Program-made: the position numbers and the translations under genes | Shown: positions 1 through 14,250 of the stretch, in pieces | Layout of the letters: each line of letters begins with the position of its first letter | Numbering within the stretch: position 1 is the stretch's first letter | Source: Microcebus murinus | Taxonomy: Eukaryota; Chordata; Mammalia; Primates; Cheirogaleidae | Direction: 5' to 3' | NCBI RefSeq assembly: GCF_040939455.1 | Contig: NC_134108.1 | Location: 49,227,501 to 49,291,500, forward strand | Length of the DNA: 64,000 nucleotides | Notes under the pieces: model-generated | The model's input: the letters and a program-made list of their open reading frames with translations, nothing else | Told to the model about the DNA's origin: nothing | Databases searched by the model: none

Positions 1-84
1 TAGCAGAGGTGGCAGGTAGTGACGGCACCCCTCACTGACGAAGGAGTGGGGAGGGGAGTTGCACTCTGTGCTGGAGGGCAGACC

Positions 85-490
85 CTGACCCGGTGATTCC
101 TCTTCTAGGAATTTATCTTTAGGAAAGAAAAGTTTTACACAAAAATATATGCTAACAGATGCTCTTTATACATTTTTCAATAGAAAAGAAAAATGGCAAC
201 AATCTAAATTGCCTACCAATGGAAAAGAGTTGATTCCATTTGGCTCATGTACACGAGGAAATACTGAATGGCCACCAAAAATGGACACATGTTTATTGAC
301 AAGGAAAGACGTTTATAAGAAATAGTCAAGTGAAAAAAAGCACACTATCAAAAAACGACATATAATCTTTTTTGTAAAACAAAAAGTGCATGAGTAGGAA
401 AAAGGTTATAGAGTTTGGAAGGAAATATGTCAAAATAATAACAGTGGTTGTCAATGAGTGGTAAGACTGGGTGTATTTTCTAAGACATGA
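85..490 (+). mobile_element. Old L1 (L1M) 3' fragment
   Basis: The sequence follows the common L1M pattern: 'gtgattcctcttctaggaat', then a 'gaaatactgaatggccacc' and 'tttattgacaaggaaagacg' series, as seen near the 3' end of old L1 copies. No target-site duplication is visible. Confidence 0.6.
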
Positions 491-3034
491 GTATTTGCTA
501 CTACACTATAATCTTATAATGTATACACCATATAATTAAAATAATTATTAAATATATTTTAAAATGTATATATAATTAAAAGATAGTTAAGCTTTTTTTT
601 TTTAAGTCATCAACTGTACCAGCTTGGCGGGATGCAATCTATGTTTGTGCAACGAAAGCTCCGTGCAGGCTGGATTTACTGAGCAGCAGCCAGGCAGCTG
701 GGAGCAGGAGCTCAGCCTCCCCTGACTCACTCTCTAGGGCCCTCCTCAAGGGGCCCCCTCAGTGAGGTGGCGTGAGGGTAGGTCATTCTGCTTGTTACAC
801 TTCTTGACCCCAACCCCAGCCCCTGGAAATGGCACCAGGGCAGCCATAGTTGAGCTGCCGATACAAGGCAAAGGGAACTTAATATTCTATCCCTTGGGCT
901 TGACCTTTTATGGTGAAAAGGCAAGGCTACGTGGGTTTAGTAATGACAAAGGAAACACTTCCTGGTCTGTGATGGAAGCCTGGGGCCATGAGAAGTCACA
1001 AGACACCCTGGAGGCCAGGAAGGTGTGGCCAGTGACCTTGGCAGGGCCCAGTGCTTGGAGCCAGCTACAGTGACTCACCCATAAAGGGTGATGTCCTGGA
1101 CACCAGTGCCAGGACATGGGTGTGCCAACAGGGCCTCCAACAGCTCTGACGCAAGGCAAACACTTCTCAAACTACCACCGCCACTGCCCCTGCAGATATA
1201 GGATCCCAGACAAACAGAAATGCAGACTTGAGCCACAGTGGCCTCTGCCACGTCCTCTTAGCCGGCGTGATGCTTTCCCAGCAAGGGTGAGGAACCCTTT
1301 GGCGAGTCTGTGTAACACCAAAGAGGTGGGGATGGCCGGGACTCCCCTGAGCACCTGCAGAGGCAGAGAAGCCTTGTCACTTCCTTCTCTTGGTGGCTCT
1401 GCTGGGGTCTCAGGAGGTTGAGCAGAAAGGTCAGCCTGAGGGGGTGGTCCAGAGGGGGTAGGGCTGAAGGCAGGGAGTGGGGCAAGGACACAGGCAGAGC
1501 TCTGCAGGAGGACGTGGAGTGGAGAGTGTGGCTGAGGGGGAGGTGTGGTGAGGAAGTTATGACTGACAGGTGATGGGGAGGTGCAGGGGGCTCCCAGGCT
1601 CCCAGCAGCCCCTTTCTGCAGGTGAACGTTGGCCCTGATGGCTGTGCACTCAGCCTTCTGGAAGCAGCACTTGGAGCCACCTTGGAGCAACGTCTGCTGT
1701 TGGACTACATTCAGCCTATGTGGCTTCTGTTCGCACAATCCTTCTGAGCTTTCAAAGCAATTTATTTCCTAAAAGCTGCTCTGCAACCTGTCCCTGCCTT
1801 CCTGGGTCACTGTAAATATCAGCTGTGCTTGTGTCAAAATGCAGTGTGAGTAGGGTTCATCTGCCAACTTTCCCTCCAAGAGCCCAGGTGGCCTCAGAGC
1901 TGCAGAGGAGGACCATTGGCCCAGTTCTGCCCAGTAAGCGGCCCCACCCTCCCTCCACTGGGCTGGTTCCATCACTGATATTGAAACCTGAACCCTGATG
2001 GGTGGCCCTGGCTGGAGGAGCACTAGATTTCCCTAGGGATTCTTTAAGGGTGCCAGCCTGGGGTGAAGCATGGCAGGTGCCAGGTCTTGTTATGGCAAAA
2101 ATCTGGCCCTGTGGCCTGCTGGGAGCAAACTGAGCTTCTGTGGTTTGCTTCATCTTGGAATACTTCATATCAATTTAACCACATCGGTACCAGCATCAAC
2201 TATAGTCGATAGCCACAGATGAACGCGCACAGCCCAGCGTCGACTATGGTCAGCACTCGTGGGTATTAATCAGAGCAGAGCACCCAGGACTAGGGCACTC
2301 TTTGCCGGCCAGACCAGCTTGAATTTAAGGAAGACCAACCAGAATGGCAAGGGTGCTCCCACAAAGTGACCGAGGGAAGTGGAGCTAGCTTAGTCTGAAG
2401 AAGAGCAGACAGGCTGAGGTCCCCGAGGTCTGTGTGAGCAGTCTGTGCCCAGCTCGGAGGCTCCCAGGTGCAGGGGCCCCAGTGCCCGCTCCATGTTCCC
2501 GTTCACGTGTGCCAGCGCAGGCCTGCACTGTCGGGAGGAAAGGGTGACGATTCGTAGTCGCCTGTTTTGACTTGCCCTAGGGTAGGCCCTTCATGGTAAT
2601 TTGTGGAGTCTTCACGCGTTAGCAGTGGCTCTAATGAGCCTCTCTGACATCCAAAGCCTTGTTGCCAGGGGTCAGAGCCACGACCTGTGGCGTCTCTGGG
2701 ATGGGTGAGCCGAGATGGAGATGAGGGAGAGGCCACATCCATCTTAGTAAAACAAGACCTGCCTGGGGACAGGGAGGGGGGCAGGTTTGGGAGAGTGAGT
2801 TCCCTGTCACTGCAGATGACCCAGAAGAGGCTAGAAGCCTACCAGGCACAGACTTTGAAGCATCCTGAGGTGCTGTGATGCCAGCGGACCCCAATCTCTC
2901 CAAGCATGCCTCAAGTTTCGGTTGTACCTGATGTGGTCTGCTCCGCCTGCCAGTGCCCACATTTGCTTTCCTACAAGGTCCTGTCCTGAATGTTGGGGTG
3001 AAGCATACAGATAGGGGATGAGAAGAACTTGAGC

Positions 3035-3415
3035 CAAAAACTTGTTTTTATTGTGGCAAAATACACCATTTTTGCCATTTTACTATTTGTAAGTGTACCC
3101 TTCAGTGGCATCAAGCACATTCACAGTGTTGTGCAGCCATCAGCACCATCCATCTCCAAAACTCTTCATCTTGCTAAACTGAAACTCTGCACCCACTAAA
3201 CAGTAACTCCCCAACCCCCACCTCCCCCAGTCCCTGGCAACCACCATTCTCCTTTCTGTCTCTATGACTTTGACCACTCTAAGTACATCATGTAAGTGGG
3301 ATCACGCAGTATTTGTGCTTTTGTCACTGGCTCATTTCATTTAGCATAATGTCTTCAAGGTGTATCCCTGTTGTAGCACGTGTCAGAATTTCCTTCCTTT
3401 TTGAGGTGAGCCACA
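3035..3415 (-). mobile_element. Old L1 3' region, minus orientation
   Basis: It carries the well-known antisense L1M 3' stretch: 'gtgttgtgcagccatcagca', 'accaccattctcctttctgt', 'atttcatttagcataatgtc' and 'cacgtgtcagaatttccttc'. The same family appears in sense orientation at 52490-53075. Confidence 0.8.
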
Positions 3416-4511
3416 AAATTTTTTGATTCAAACCTTTTTCTGAGCACGTCCCACCATAAATCACTCTGTATCTTGAGGATGGAAAAACACTTCACCCTCT
3501 CCTCAGAGTACCATGTTTGTGGGTAATTGAAAGTTCAAACAAATACATGTGAATCATCAAGTTCTGAGGAAAAATGTATCCCTAATCAAGCTGATGAATT
3601 CTCTACCTCATAATTAAGAACTGAAGTGTGTATTACAAAATGACAGAGAACATTTGAAGAACTTAGAAAAACAGAAATTTGGAGAAAACATTGTTTTAAA
3701 AAATGGAGCACATTTTGCTAAGTCAGATTTTAAAAAAAAATAGATGAGTTTCAAAGGAAACTGGATTCAAATCTACCTAAAGCATTTAGTTAACACTCCT
3801 AAAAGTTCTGTCATGGCCAAATATCCACATAGACTCTATTATCCTGCCTTTTCTGTGGGTTCCTTTGATTTAGCAAGGCATTTCTTGCCAAGAGCAAACA
3901 TGTTTCAAAACTCCAAGGATTGTGTATATGCATGTGTGTATGTATTAAATATATACTATTTTTAAGGATGATATTATATAGAGTTGTTATAGATTCAAAT
4001 ATTTTTCTGGAAGGACACACACAAAAATTGCTGATGTGGTTTGCCTTTGCAGACAGGAAACTGGGGATGGAGGAGTATGGAAGGGTGAGAAGTTACCTTT
4101 CTGTGCAGTTGGATTTTTTCATATTGTACACTTGAATAATGTTTTCTAGGTAGTGGAATTAAAGGCTATTTTGGTTTTCCTCTTTTGAATTTTCTATACC
4201 AACAAATCAACAACAGAAAATGTAGCTTAAAATCAACTCATTCATAAATAAACTCCAAGGTTACTTTAAAAAATCGACAAAATTTGAAATTAGCCAACAT
4301 ATATATTTTAATCACTCATATTTTTACTAGAAATCACTCTTTTTTCCAAAATTAAAAACTAATGATTACTATTTGGGGTTTAGCCTCAGTATTCATATCA
4401 TTCTTGTGGAGTAAAGGAAGCACTAGGAGATGTGCTAAATGAGAAAGTCTTCCTTGTTTGGGTTTATGTTAAAAGAAAACCCAAACAGAATGACTAATTT
4501 TCAATACATAC

Positions 4512-4621
4512 CTCTAGTCCGCCATCCTGGTAATCCTCCATTAATCTCTGCGTAAATTTTTCAACTATCTGTGGTCTTATGACTGAAAAGTTTTCTTTCA
4601 TGACTTGGTGCTTCCAAAGAT
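4512..4621 (-). CDS. CCDC162: CCDC162 exon 21 of window (last one seen)
   Basis: 110 nt: 2 nt plus 36 codons, residues 917-952, ending in phase 0. Acceptor gttttttcccctag, donor GAG/gtatgt. The protein is LWKHQVMKENFSVIRPQIVE then KFTQRLMEDYQDGGLE. The donor shows that the gene continues downstream (to lower coordinates), but I found no further exon in positions 1-4511, so the next one is probably outside the window. Confidence 0.95.
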
Positions 4622-5464
4622 CTAGGGGAAAAAACATCCCATGACTGGTGTCACAAAACATTGAGCAATCATGCATGGCCACGAAGTGCAACTCTCTAAG
4701 ACATAACACTGGACACAGCAAGTGGTCATTTCCAAATGCAGTCACCCCTGGAAGTATGCAGAGAATTGGTCCCCGGAAACCCCCAAATCCACCATATTCA
4801 AGTCCCATAGTCCATCCTGTGGACTCTGCAAATATGCACAGTCAGCTGCTTCACATAGGCGGCTGTTATGTCCCAAGAAACTGTATTTTCCATCTGCGCG
4901 TGGTTGAAAAAGCTCCGCCTATCAGCAGACCCTCGCAGGGCAAACCTGTGTTGTCCCAGGGTCAACTGTGCACGAAAAATAGTGGGGGAGCTGTGGGGGG
5001 GTGGTGGTGGCTGAGGACCCAGGGCCCCCCGGAACATGGGAATAAGGAAGGTCTCGAACAAGATTCCTAGTGCAAAGATCTGGAAAAGCACCTCTGAAGA
5101 CCAGTGAACATACTCTGTTACTGTAACTGAAGAGCCCCGATGAAATGTTACTGACAGCCACGTGACATCTACTTTCATTAAAGCCCTATATGTATCTGAA
5201 CAGTTATTTTGGTCTAACACAACTATCAGAAATAAAGGAAGAGCTATTATATTTATCTTATATTTATATTAAAGTACATTCCTAGTGCTACAGGGCAAAA
5301 CTCATTTGAATATACAGTAATAAAGAAGAGCAGGAAGTCCAGAAGAGAGAAGAATGTGTCGGGGATTAGAAACATCGAGCTGACGGGCTGGGAGGAAGCG
5401 GGGACGTGGCTGACACACGGGACGCAGCACGCACAGCTAGCCAGAGGAACGGCAGCCAGGCAGC

Positions 5465-5650
5465 GAAAGTGTGGAAACACCACAAGTGTCCGTCACTCAG
5501 GATCTAGTTACTTAAACCGTGGCATATCCTCCCTCTGAAATAGTATGTGGCTGTAAAAAAAAGGAAGAGGAAATTCTCCATATACTGACATGACAAGAAC
5601 CACAGGCTGTTACGTGACAAAGGAGGTGCAGAACAGTGGACACAAAAGGC
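5465..5650 (+). mobile_element. Old L1 3' fragment
   Basis: A degraded version of the L1M series 'aagtgtccgtcactcaggat ... aaccgtggcatatcc ... gtatgtggctgtaaaaaaaa' is visible. Boundaries are approximate. Confidence 0.5.
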
Positions 5651-6819
5651 TCTCTGGTAAGAAAGGTATAATTGTAATAAAGGGGAAGGATAGCCCCTCA
5701 AGCCTGCTCAGGGTTGTTGCTCCAGAAATCCTCTTTCCTTTTATATTATCGGTTCTCCCCTGTTTCCTGGGTCTTTCACTCCTTATTTCTCCCAGCTCAG
5801 AAAACTCCTTCTCCTGACTCCACTTTGCCTGCCAGCTATTGCCTCACTCCTTTGCACCCTTTCATAGCAAAACTCCCAGAAACAGATGTCTACGCTTAAA
5901 TTGCTTTCGACATCTCTCAAAGTCCTTCTAAAACCCACGTACCTGGTTTTCACCTCCCACCACTCTGCTGAACTCATTTATTCAGAAACCCCAGTGATCA
6001 ACACATGACGAAAGCCAGAGTGGTCTTGCTTGACTACCAGCAGAATCGCACACAGTTTGTCGCTTCCTACTGCTGGAGAAACTTCCTTCCCTAGGCACTG
6101 GGACACGGCTCTATCCTAGTTTTCCTACCTCACTGTTTGCTCCTTCTCTTCCTTCTTGATTTCTTTTGCTGTTCTCTCTACCTGCCTCCAGCTCTTAACA
6201 TTAGAATATCCCAGAGCTCAGCCCTTGGTCCAGCTCCTTTCTATATATATGCTCACTCCTTTGTCTATTTTATCTCGTCTCATAGCTAAATACCATTTAT
6301 AACCCAACAACTCTCAAATTTAGATCCAATACCCACTTAGCATCTCTTCTTGGATATCTAAAAGGCATTTACAACTTAATTTGTGCATCAATTCAAATTC
6401 CTGATCTTCCCTTCCTAACTGGCTTCATCGACAGTCCTTCCCATCTCAACTGATAGAAATTCTCTTTTCTCAAGTGCTCAGCTTGAAAATTTTGGAGTCA
6501 TCATTAACTCTTCACTTTCTCTCACATCCAATAATATACAATCCATTTGAGCCTACTTCAAAACATGCCCAGAATCTGACCATGTACTATTTCTACTCCT
6601 CCCAGTTTTGTTTGAACCACCATCTCCTCTTGCTTGGATTATTGCAAGAGCCTCCAAACCATCCTCTCTCCTCTTTCACCCTTTCTTCCCTCACTGTCTA
6701 TTCTCAAGACTGCAGTCAGAGATTCTATTAAAACATAAGCCAGATCATGAACCTCAAAATCTGGGATGGGCTCCCCACTACACTCAGAGTAAACACTAGG
6801 CCTTGTGAGGCCTTGCATA

Positions 6820-7325
6820 ATCTGTCCTCTTTCTCTCCCTCTCCCTTGACTTCAGCTCCTACTACTCTCTCCTCACACTCTCCACTGTAGCCACAGTTGG
6901 GTCCTTGCTGTTCCTCAAATGTGACAGGCATGCCCTGCTTAGGGCCTTTGTATGGGCTCTTCCTTCTGTCTAGAATGCTCTTGCCCCAGATAGCCTCATA
7001 GCTAAATTCCTCACCTTTTTCAAATCTTTGCTCCAAATGTCACTAACTCAGTGAGATCTATTCTGATCACCCCCTATCTAAAACTGCAGTGTGCACACTT
7101 CAAACCCCCACAGCACCATCCTTCCCTACTCCATTGTTTTCTTTTTTCTTATGTTGATTGCTGGTTGTCTACAACGCTCTGTATTATAAACTCCATGAAA
7201 GTAAGAATTTTTGCTCCATGAAGGTGAGAATATAACCCTAAAAATTTTTCAGTTCCTAAAAATAGAGTAGCCTAGAACATAGTAGGTGCTCAGTAAATAG
7301 TTATTGGATGAAAGAATTAATATAG
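6820..7325 (+). mobile_element. LINE2-type 3' end
   Basis: The text runs 'gggcctttgtatgggctctt', 'ctagaatgctcttgcccca', 'aatgtcactaactcagtgag' and ends 'acatagtaggtgctcagtaa' plus 'ttattggatgaaagaat', the expected L2-type tail. The sequence from about 6150 may be a more upstream part of the same copy. Confidence 0.6.
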
Positions 7326-9664
7326 ACATTAAAAAAATCACTGAAAAGGTATATAAAAATTAACAAAAGTGGTTACATATAGGTGGCATCATGGGGTGCA
7401 AAGGCAATGGTGGCAAAAAGACTTCTAGATGTATTTTTTAATATTATTTTGAGTTTTGAACCATATGTACACATTACCTGTTAAAAAATAAAATAAAATT
7501 TAAAAATAATTTGATGGTGTTGGAACAATGGAAGAATGTGAACACTCCTTAACTTCCACACAGAAGAGCAAAAGCATATGTGCATATTAATCACATTGGG
7601 AAAAACAGACTAGATCGGGCTACCTCCTTGTGTGTGGTCCCAGGAGAGTCTTGAAAACAAGAGACCTCTGGAGTTGGACCCAGGAAGCAAGCCCCTGGCT
7701 CCCTCTTCTGTGTAGGTTGCTGGCCGTCAGCAAGAATGCCCACCAGCCCACTCCCTGCCCAGCTGCTTCCAATTTCAGATGAGATTTACTACTTGACAGG
7801 AGGCTCCATGCACACTACGGGAAGCGTCCAGCACGATAGACCCGGAAGTGCGGACATGACAGAGCCAGAGCTTCTGCTATTTGCAATTTCTGTGCTATTT
7901 ACAGGGGAGTTGTCCTGGTTTTGAAAATGAGTTCCCACATATCCCACTTGACTACTTTCCATAATAAACATATAAATCTGGTTTTGCTTTTCCTTTAGGA
8001 AATAAAGGCCAGAAGACATATCACTGCTGTCCCAGCACAGCTGAAGTGGAAAATCCAAGGGTTAACGTGCCCAGAAATTCACACTTCTTACGATATTTAG
8101 GACTGTTTAAAGTCTAAGCTTTGACAAGACAGAGCTCATGTATATTTCAGAAATTCTTCAGACAAGAAGTTGGACACTCCTTCCAGGGTACTGTCATGGT
8201 AGGTCTCCAGCTCACAGGCCTGGAGGGACCATATCTGTCACGCGTCTCTAGCTTGGCAAACGCCCACTGAGCTGGTTGGGGGTCAGCTCTGGGCTCAGCT
8301 GACAGTATTTTTCCCGAGTGCTGGCAGCACCCTCCTTGCTCATGAGTTCAAGTTCAGACATCTGTCTGCATCCGCATCAGCAGGCAGGAGTCAGGGAGCC
8401 ACGGAGAGTGGAATGCTTCCAAGAGAAGTAATTCCTGGCACAGAGGAGTTGGCTGTCTCCAAACGTGTCTTATTTTCAGCGTGTGTGTGGTCAATGCTTT
8501 TTTAAGATGAAGCAGCAGTTTTTGATAGAAGCATGGAAGAGGAAGGAGACAGCACTCTGGGGGTTAAATTAGGATTTTGTTTTCCCCTCCTTCTCTGTTT
8601 CCAGGTTATTTGACTACAAGAAACTGTTCACTTTCTGTCGGCCAAACCACTTCCCCTCCCTCCCTCTCTGAACAACACCCTCACCCAGCCTCCTCCCTCT
8701 AGGAAGGGCATCTTGGCTTGGTGACATTTCACTTCCCCAGCACAACCACCAGCCCTTTGTGCCTCAGTGGCCCCTGGGTCCTGGGCCAAAGCAGAACTGA
8801 AACTCCAAGGCACTCAACTGCCAATCAAGGTTGTTCTCTCGCCCAGCCAGGGGCCCAAATGAGTGGGTAGGTTGAAAGCCTTATTGCAATATATGTATGT
8901 GTCTTGCACTCCTGTGTTGCTCAAACTGCTTTCCAGAACACTAGATCCTTGAGTTGATAATAAAGGTTCCCCAGGGAGAAAAATGTTCTGTGGTCAAATA
9001 AATTTTAGAAATCAATCAATGATGAATAGAAAAATATTGCATATTCAATCTCTCTCCTAGCTGTAAACAGTGCACAGGAGGATAGAAAAGGCTCTGAGGT
9101 TTAGAGGGAACTTTTTAATGTTATTTACCCTGAGTTTCCCAAATTTATTTTGATAAAAGCAAATAATTAAAACCCTTCTTCCCTGACCCCTGAAAAACAC
9201 AGTAGAAATCTTCCTATCCAATGCAATCAAGACTAAGAGTTGGTTGGTTAGTCAAAATAAGTCAGTTAAAGCAAAGAAAACTTTAGAAATGACATGTGCT
9301 ATCTTGAACTCTTTATTTAACTATAAAATACATAAATTTACAAACATTTGCCAATCATCTAACATAGAGCCCAGGTATTTTCTTTGTACATACCCACTAA
9401 CGGGAGTTCTGTACCATCTTTCTTCTATAAACCATAATATATAGTGCATGGTCTACAATACCTGGTTTTCTTTGTTTTTAAGGAGAGAACTTAAAGACCA
9501 TAAAAATCCAAATGAATTGTTTATATGTTTTCATGCTTTAGTCTAATGTTTTTAGTCATCTGTCTTATAACCAATTTGATAACTTTCCTTTTTCTAAACA
9601 ACTAGCCTTTTTGAGTTTTTTCAAAACTTTCAACTTAGTTATTTCAACTTGTTTTCTTTTCTTA

Positions 9665-10225
9665 AACTTAATTTTTTAAGAGCAGTTTTAGGTTCACAGT
9701 AAAATTGAGGAGAAAGTACAGAGTTCTCATAAGCCCCCAGTCCTCTCACACTCAGCCTCCTCTACCACCAATGTCCTACCCCAGGGTGCTACATTGGTTA
9801 CAATCGACGCACCTACATTGACACATCGTCATCGTCCGAAGTTCATAGTTTGCGTTATGGTTCACTCTGGGTGTTGTGCAGTCTATTGATTTTGAAAAAT
9901 ATATGATGACATTTATCCGCCACTGTAGCGTCATACAGAGTAGTTTCACTGCACTAAAAGTCCTCTGCGCTCTGTCTGTTCGTCCCTCTGTAAACCCTGG
10001 CAACTGCTGATCTTTTTACTGTCTCCACAGTTTTGCCTTTTCCAGAATGTCATAGTTGGAATCATATGATATGTTGCCTTTTCCAGTTGGCTTCTTTCAC
10101 TCAGTCACATGCACTTAAGCTTCCTCCAGGTCTTCTCATGGGTTGATAGCTCATTTCTTTGTAATGTTTAATAATATTCCATTGACTGGATGTACCACAG
10201 TTTATCGATTTCAACTTAGTTTTCA
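9665..10225 (-). mobile_element. Old L1 3' region, minus orientation
   Basis: It includes 'gttcacagtaaaattgagga', 'ctccacagttttgccttttc', 'gaatgtcatagttggaatca' and 'aatattccattgactggatg', a typical antisense L1M 3' region. Several CpGs remain in the middle (cgacgcacc, catcgtcatcgtccgaag), which is unusual for such an old copy. Confidence 0.7.
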
Positions 10226-13200
10226 TAGAACCAACAGATCTCTTTTTTTTTTGTACTCCTGTATCATTAGTTTACATAATTTTTAATTAAATTACTCAAT
10301 TCAATGACAAGTAAAACCAGCATAAACAGACTTGGAGCAAACACTGATTAATAACGTTAGGCAAGCATAGGCAACCCAAAGACTGTGATGAGTGTGATTT
10401 GTTGGCTTGCGTTACCAAGGGATCGGAAAGCTCAGGTAACCCAGGAGTCTGTTGGTGAAGAGTGGCTGGAAGAACTGCTGCTGTAATACACTGAGGGACT
10501 TGTGTTCCACGGCGCACTGCCGGGGAGACGCTGGCTGACACCATGCTCTTCTCACTGTTTTGACGATGCTCTTCTGATGTAAAAACATTTTTGATTATTC
10601 ACCTTTACTATGTGCATGTTTATAATTCTATTATATATTTTTACATTTTATTTTATTTATATGATTTATAACTACCTACAGTACTATCACTAGCTAATAT
10701 CACAACGCCCGATGTATATAGGGTGAGGTTCATCAACAGTGAGAATGGATCTCAATCCACATTCCCAGTGGTTTCCTTGACCTTTTAAAATTTTTTGTCA
10801 GATATCTTATCAGATGTGATTAGGTTTTCTTTTTAAACCTCATAATGTGGCTGAGGATAAGCACAGACATCAGGATTAGAAGTGTCACCTCTACTATCTC
10901 CTTATTAAAAAAATAAGAATGGCCTTCCCCTGGTCACTTTAGGATACCTTAATATAGAATGTGACATGTGACTCCTTACATGCGCACTTAATCTATTTAG
11001 AAGTTCTAATGTTTTCTTCCCACATCCCTGGATATATGCATTCTACTTTGGAGACTGTTGGCCTTATAACTGCTCAGAGAAAATTAAAAAAATCAATTAA
11101 AAATCATTTCGATACCAAAATGTCAAAGATGAGGGGCATGGCAACAGAGCCCATCTCTCTGCTAAGGCAAACTTGGAGGCTGAGCAAAGATGCCTGGAGC
11201 TGCTGTTGCTAGTTCTCAGGAGAGTACCAGTTCAACTACCAAGACCCAGCACCAGGGCCAGGGCTGGATGCCTCATTTTCAGAGGCTACTGACAAACTGG
11301 AAACTCATTCAGGAGTTGTATGAAAGGATTAAGCTCCAAGACCAGGTGAGGAGGAAGGAAGGAGGTGGAGGGAGAGGAGTATTCCAGGGTTCCTTTCGGC
11401 AAGTATAAATGTAGACACCACAGTGGGCCAGCAGGGAAAGAGGAGACCCACAAGGGAAAGGACAAGAGCCTTTGCTGTCCTCTTGGTTCTCGATACTCTC
11501 CATTCCTAACTCTCTCTAGAGAAACCCCCACCCCCGAGCTAACCTTGACCACAAAAGGTGATCTTTGCATGAAGAAGAGGACCCTGCTTGGAAGCCCCGT
11601 CCACTATGGCTACTTCTGAGATAAACAGCAGGTGGGTAGAGATTCCAAGGTTTTACTGCCTTCTTCAAAGTTACCCAGCCCATAGAGGTCTCAAGAAGAC
11701 TAAATTGAAGAAATGTATATATGAGAAAAGCACCCTTGGCACACAGTGGGGACGCAGTCACTGGTGTTAGGGGAACTCAGTGGAGGAGACCCAGGCCTCC
11801 ACATTGAGTCATGCTCGACAGACCAAACAACAAACGAAAACAAAATCAAACAACAACAACAAAACCCTCCTCGATATTGGGATTTATTTTAAAAGTTTTG
11901 CAAGTATAGACTCCAAACGAGAGTTTAGAATTGGCCAGTATACTCCAGCCAAAGTCAGGTTTGGTAATATCAACCTTACCACCACCATTAAAAATAACTC
12001 TACCCCTCTCCTCTGCCAGACCCCCCACTGTGTACGTATTTGAGGCCCTTTCCAAGCACAGCTGACAGGCACCCTGTACAAGGCAGCACAACCACAAAGC
12101 AAAGATGCTTCCCCCAACCCTCACCCTGGGCGTCTCATGAGAACCACAGCTCGGAAATGTGCAGATGGTTACACCTGCTGCGTGCTTGTGGATTTTCTCC
12201 AAGGACTCGGAAGGGAGCCGCCTGGATGCAGCAAACACAGCACAAACAACAGGCGCTTTGTGTCTTGTTAAATGTTCCGTAACTAGAGCTCAGCCCCACT
12301 GGCTCTGGTGACATTTGGACACGCCCAGCTGGGGAGAGGCCTGCCCTCCCATTGCACAGCCTTTTCCCAAAGCCCAGCCAACGGAATCCAGTTACTCCAA
12401 GCACTGATAAAATTACAATGACTCAGGTGAGGACAGATTAATTAACGTTACGGTGTTTGTAGACTGTCTCAAAAGGAGAACCACATTTATTTTGCTAGTC
12501 AGACAACTCCTCGCAAGCTCAAAGGTTATGGATTTTCCTACAGAATTATTAGGAGTTAGAAATAGACATTGTAGTTCCAACAGGACTAGCTACATAATCT
12601 CTGGGGCCAGGTGCAAAATAAAAATGCCTCTTGTTCAAACTAGCAGGAAAAAGGGCTGCTATAGGTATTAAAATATAAACCTTTTCCCTTTCTTCTGCAG
12701 TCTCTCTCTTGACCTGCCATGGTACTTTCGCTTTCAATGTTGCACTCTCTTGCGCAGGGAGTGCAAGCGAGATCCTTGTAAGCACCAGCGGCCCCACCTG
12801 GGACTCAGTGCATGAGTGTGCATGACCCACCAGCCCCAGACGGAGGCACCGTGCCTGCCCGGGGGTGGGGAGGTTGAGCCAGGCATCTCCCCTTCCCACG
12901 GGCCCACTGCCCCAATCCACTATGGAGAGGCAACCCCCAAGGGTGTTGCAACCTCAGTCCGGGGGACTCTAGGTACCCAGGGGTGGGCAAGAGGCTTGCC
13001 CTCACTGAGTTACCTGTGGAACACATCGTGGTGCTGCCAGCCTGGGGTTCCTGAGACACTGCCTGGTGCACATGCCCATGCCTAGGTCCCCATGGTGGGG
13101 GATGGTGGCAGTAATTGCTGGGGGGATCTGGGGAGAGGGAGGTTAGGGACACCCAGGATGCCAGAGAGCAGAGGAGCAGGTGGCCGAGAAGCCCTCCTGG

Positions 13201-13335
13201 AGAGGTTGGGAGGCAGCAGGAGGTGGGACTGTGCGTGAGTCAAGGCTCCAAGTTTTGTGTGTATTCCATTGACTCACTGGACCTCACTTACAAAGCACAA
13301 ATTCCAAGTTAAAATAATTAAGAGTTTCAAGATGG

Positions 13336-13674
<339 letters not shown>

Positions 13675-14129
13675 GAGTTTCAAGATGGTGACCACAGAAT
13701 GTGAAACCCCAAGTGAACCTCTGGCCCTGAGTTTAGACCTCAGACGAAAGGAAAAAATTTGATTGCCTTGCCACCCTAAATATATAGATTTGTTCGATTT
13801 TGATACACGTATATACTTATATATATTACAGAAAAGAAGGGCTTTATGTGTTTCCCTCATTTCAACCTTACTTCAGTTCTGAGCTAATCAGTAGAGTTGA
13901 GACTGAAATTAAAGTATGTTTTAAGCCTTTTGAGTGCAATGAGATGCACCAAAGTGTTAACAGTACTTCTCTCAGGGTTGAGGTATTACAGGTTAATTTT
14001 TATATCATTTTCTGGGCATTGCAGTGGCGTTTAGCTTTGTTTTTCAATGAATGTGGATTCGTTGATTGCTTTTATAATTAGAAAAAACCAATAGTTATTT
14101 TGCGAAGTAACAAAATAAGCACATTTTAC

Positions 14130-14250
14130 CTGTAGGGAGAGTACACTCCTGCTTGGATTTTTCTGATAAAACCAGTGTCATCTCTCTGTTAACTTTTCTC
14201 AATACCTCCTGGATCATATGAATTTCAAAGTTTTCCAGAATCTTCTGAAG
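14130..14250 (-). CDS. CCDC162: CCDC162 exon 20 of window
   Basis: 121 nt, 40 codons (residues 876-915) plus 1 nt. Acceptor tatgcttactctag, donor ACAG/gtaaaa. The protein is LQKILENFEIHMIQEVLRKV then NREMTLVLSEKSKQECTLPT. Leu, Ile and Val at heptad spacing (LQKIL, IHMIQEVL) make this the clearest coiled-coil stretch in the window. G+AT gives Asp, joining to exon 21 across a 9.5-kb intron. Confidence 0.95.

Larger units (their letters stand above)
1..4511. other. Intron downstream of exon 21
   Basis: Besides two L1 fragments (85-490, 3035-3415) I see AT-rich unique sequence. Open frames of up to 188 codons at 1172-1738 are GC-rich and Pro/Ser-biased with no splice context, and I do not call them. 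No further CCDC162 exon was found. Confidence 0.6.

Noticed and set aside
1172..1738. 188-codon minus-strand frame and a 140-codon frame overlapping it
   Set aside because: The frames are GC-rich and Pro/Ser/Leu-biased, with two overlapping frames open at once and no fit to the CCDC162 family or its exon phases.
7736..8058. Open frames on both strands in a non-repetitive stretch
   Set aside because: There is no splice context, no family resemblance, and exons 20 and 21 join in phase without it.
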